DNA of 5,456 bases from the NCBI GenBank assembly GCA_028274925.1, contig JAQCNR010000120.1:1-5456 (forward strand), written 5' to 3'. The translations under genes were made by a program, and so were the position numbers. Below are positions 5,436 through 5,456 of the stretch, in pieces. The DNA is from Halovenus sp. (GTDB taxonomy: Archaea > Halobacteriota > Halobacteria > Halobacteriales > Haloarculaceae). How positions within the stretch are numbered: position 1 is the first letter of the stretch; each line of letters starts with the position of its first letter. A model generated the notes under the pieces. It was given only the letters and a program-made list of their open reading frames with translations. It was not told the DNA's origin and did no database searches.

Positions 5436-5456
5436 AATGCTTGTGTCACAGGCCAC

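Noticed and set aside
5400..5440. CRISPR repeat or spacer array at the right end
   Set aside because: There is only a single copy of the patch, with no regularly spaced repeats, and no cas gene is in the window.

Overview
The window looks like a stretch of haloarchaeal chromosome or megaplasmid. The genes are GC-rich at the third codon position. Most of the proteins are acidic. The histidine kinase carries the archaeal H-box form (RHNLRN), a solute-facing protein has a twin-arginine (Tat) type N-terminus, and two genes have TATA-like boxes about 28-29 bases upstream of the start codon, as expected for leaderless or short-leader transcripts. Genus-level assignment is not possible from the sequence alone; a Haloarcula-like or related genus would fit.

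Layout. Positions 1-316 hold no convincing gene but contain an AT-rich segment with a 23-base dyad (hairpin or operator). At 317-859 on the minus strand is a PII-type (GlnB/GlnK) signal protein with an unusual N-terminal membrane helix and linker. A 290-base AT-rich divergent intergenic region follows. On the plus strand come a possible 65-residue small protein (1150-1347), seven bases upstream of a soluble PAS-domain histidine kinase (1355-2413). After a 63-base gap with a TATA-like element comes a two-gene unit: a Tat-type secreted or anchored PQQ-repeat beta-propeller (2477-3700), whose stop overlaps the start of a polytopic membrane protein (3697-4482) in an ATGA junction with a GGAGG ribosome site. 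The membrane protein converges on, and overlaps by 20 bases, a classical short-chain dehydrogenase/reductase on the minus strand (4463-5287). The last 148 bases are non-coding and hold the reductase promoter, an imperfect 15-mer direct repeat with a 21-base period, and a C-rich patch of unknown nature.

How the genes may work together. The propeller and the membrane protein are almost certainly co-translated and may form a surface complex. The kinase has no response regulator in the window and is an orphan as far as can be seen. The PII protein has no ammonium transporter gene beside it. Its membrane anchor, and changes at several residues that normally bind nucleotide and 2-oxoglutarate, make it the most unusual item here. 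No mobile element, CRISPR array, tRNA or rRNA was recognised.
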